A stretch of 7,081 nt of DNA from assembly GCA_934096535.1 (NCBI GenBank), contig CAKOMC010000057.1, forward strand, positions 1 to 7,081, written 5' to 3'. How positions within the stretch are numbered: position 1 is the stretch's first letter; every line of letters begins with the position of its first letter. The notes under the pieces were generated by a model. That model did no database searches and was not told where the DNA came from. It saw only the letters and a list, made by a program, of their open reading frames with translations. The stretch comes from an uncultured Bacilli bacterium. GTDB taxonomy: Bacteria > Bacillota_I > Bacilli_A > RF39 > UBA660. Made by a program: the position numbers and the translations under genes. This document shows positions 7,055 through 7,081 of the stretch, piece after piece.

Positions 7055-7081
7055 ATGAATAGTAAAATTTCAGTAAATAGT
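7055..7081 (+). CDS. Start of an unidentified gene, cut by the window edge
   Basis: An ATG with a well-placed ribosome binding site and an extended -10 promoter opens a frame reading MNSKISVNS to the end of the window. Nine codons are too few to identify a family. It is divergent from the transposase remnant. Its leader resembles that of the ATPase gene, so it could be related in regulation, but nothing can be said about function. Confidence 0.55.

Overview
The window is AT-rich DNA that looks like it comes from an anaerobic, low-GC Bacillota, probably an uncultured gut Bacilli or Erysipelotrichia-type lineage. The base composition, a pyruvate:ferredoxin oxidoreductase, Gram-positive style ribosome binding sites (AGAGG close to ATG), and family affinities to gut Firmicutes proteins all point this way. 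The taxonomic guess is an inference. All 12 Trp codons in the three intact genes are TGG and no TGA interrupts them, so nothing suggests a mycoplasma-type code.

Layout, all intact genes on the + strand. Bases 1-3261 hold a 5'-truncated pyruvate:ferredoxin (flavodoxin) oxidoreductase gene (nifJ/por) that closes with a candidate intrinsic terminator at about 3273-3308. A 300-base intergenic region follows. It contains an orphan Shine-Dalgarno site, a 12-bp palindrome, and two near-identical 45-bp dyad repeats. The repeats bracket a promoter with a perfect TATAAT, and the second repeat would lie in the mRNA leader of the next gene. That gene (3562-4809) is an AAA-type ATPase with a DUF4143 C-terminal domain. 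After 82 bases comes a HipA-like kinase gene (4892-6061) with no HipB-type antitoxin beside it.

From about 6143 to 7003, on the - strand, lies the decayed C-terminal half of an IS1634-like (IS4-superfamily) transposase, with five in-frame stops and a pair of compensating frameshifts. Its 3' end carries a hairpin with a T-tract. At the right edge, an extended -10 promoter and a good ribosome binding site introduce a new + strand gene of which only nine codons are visible.

Functionally, the left part is core fermentative metabolism (pyruvate to acetyl-CoA plus reduced ferredoxin). The right part looks like an accessory segment: an orphan ATPase, a solo HipA-like kinase and IS debris. The most unusual structure is the pair of dyad repeats flanking the ATPase promoter, which looks like a regulatory device or a small mobile palindromic repeat. 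No complete known defence system can be demonstrated here.
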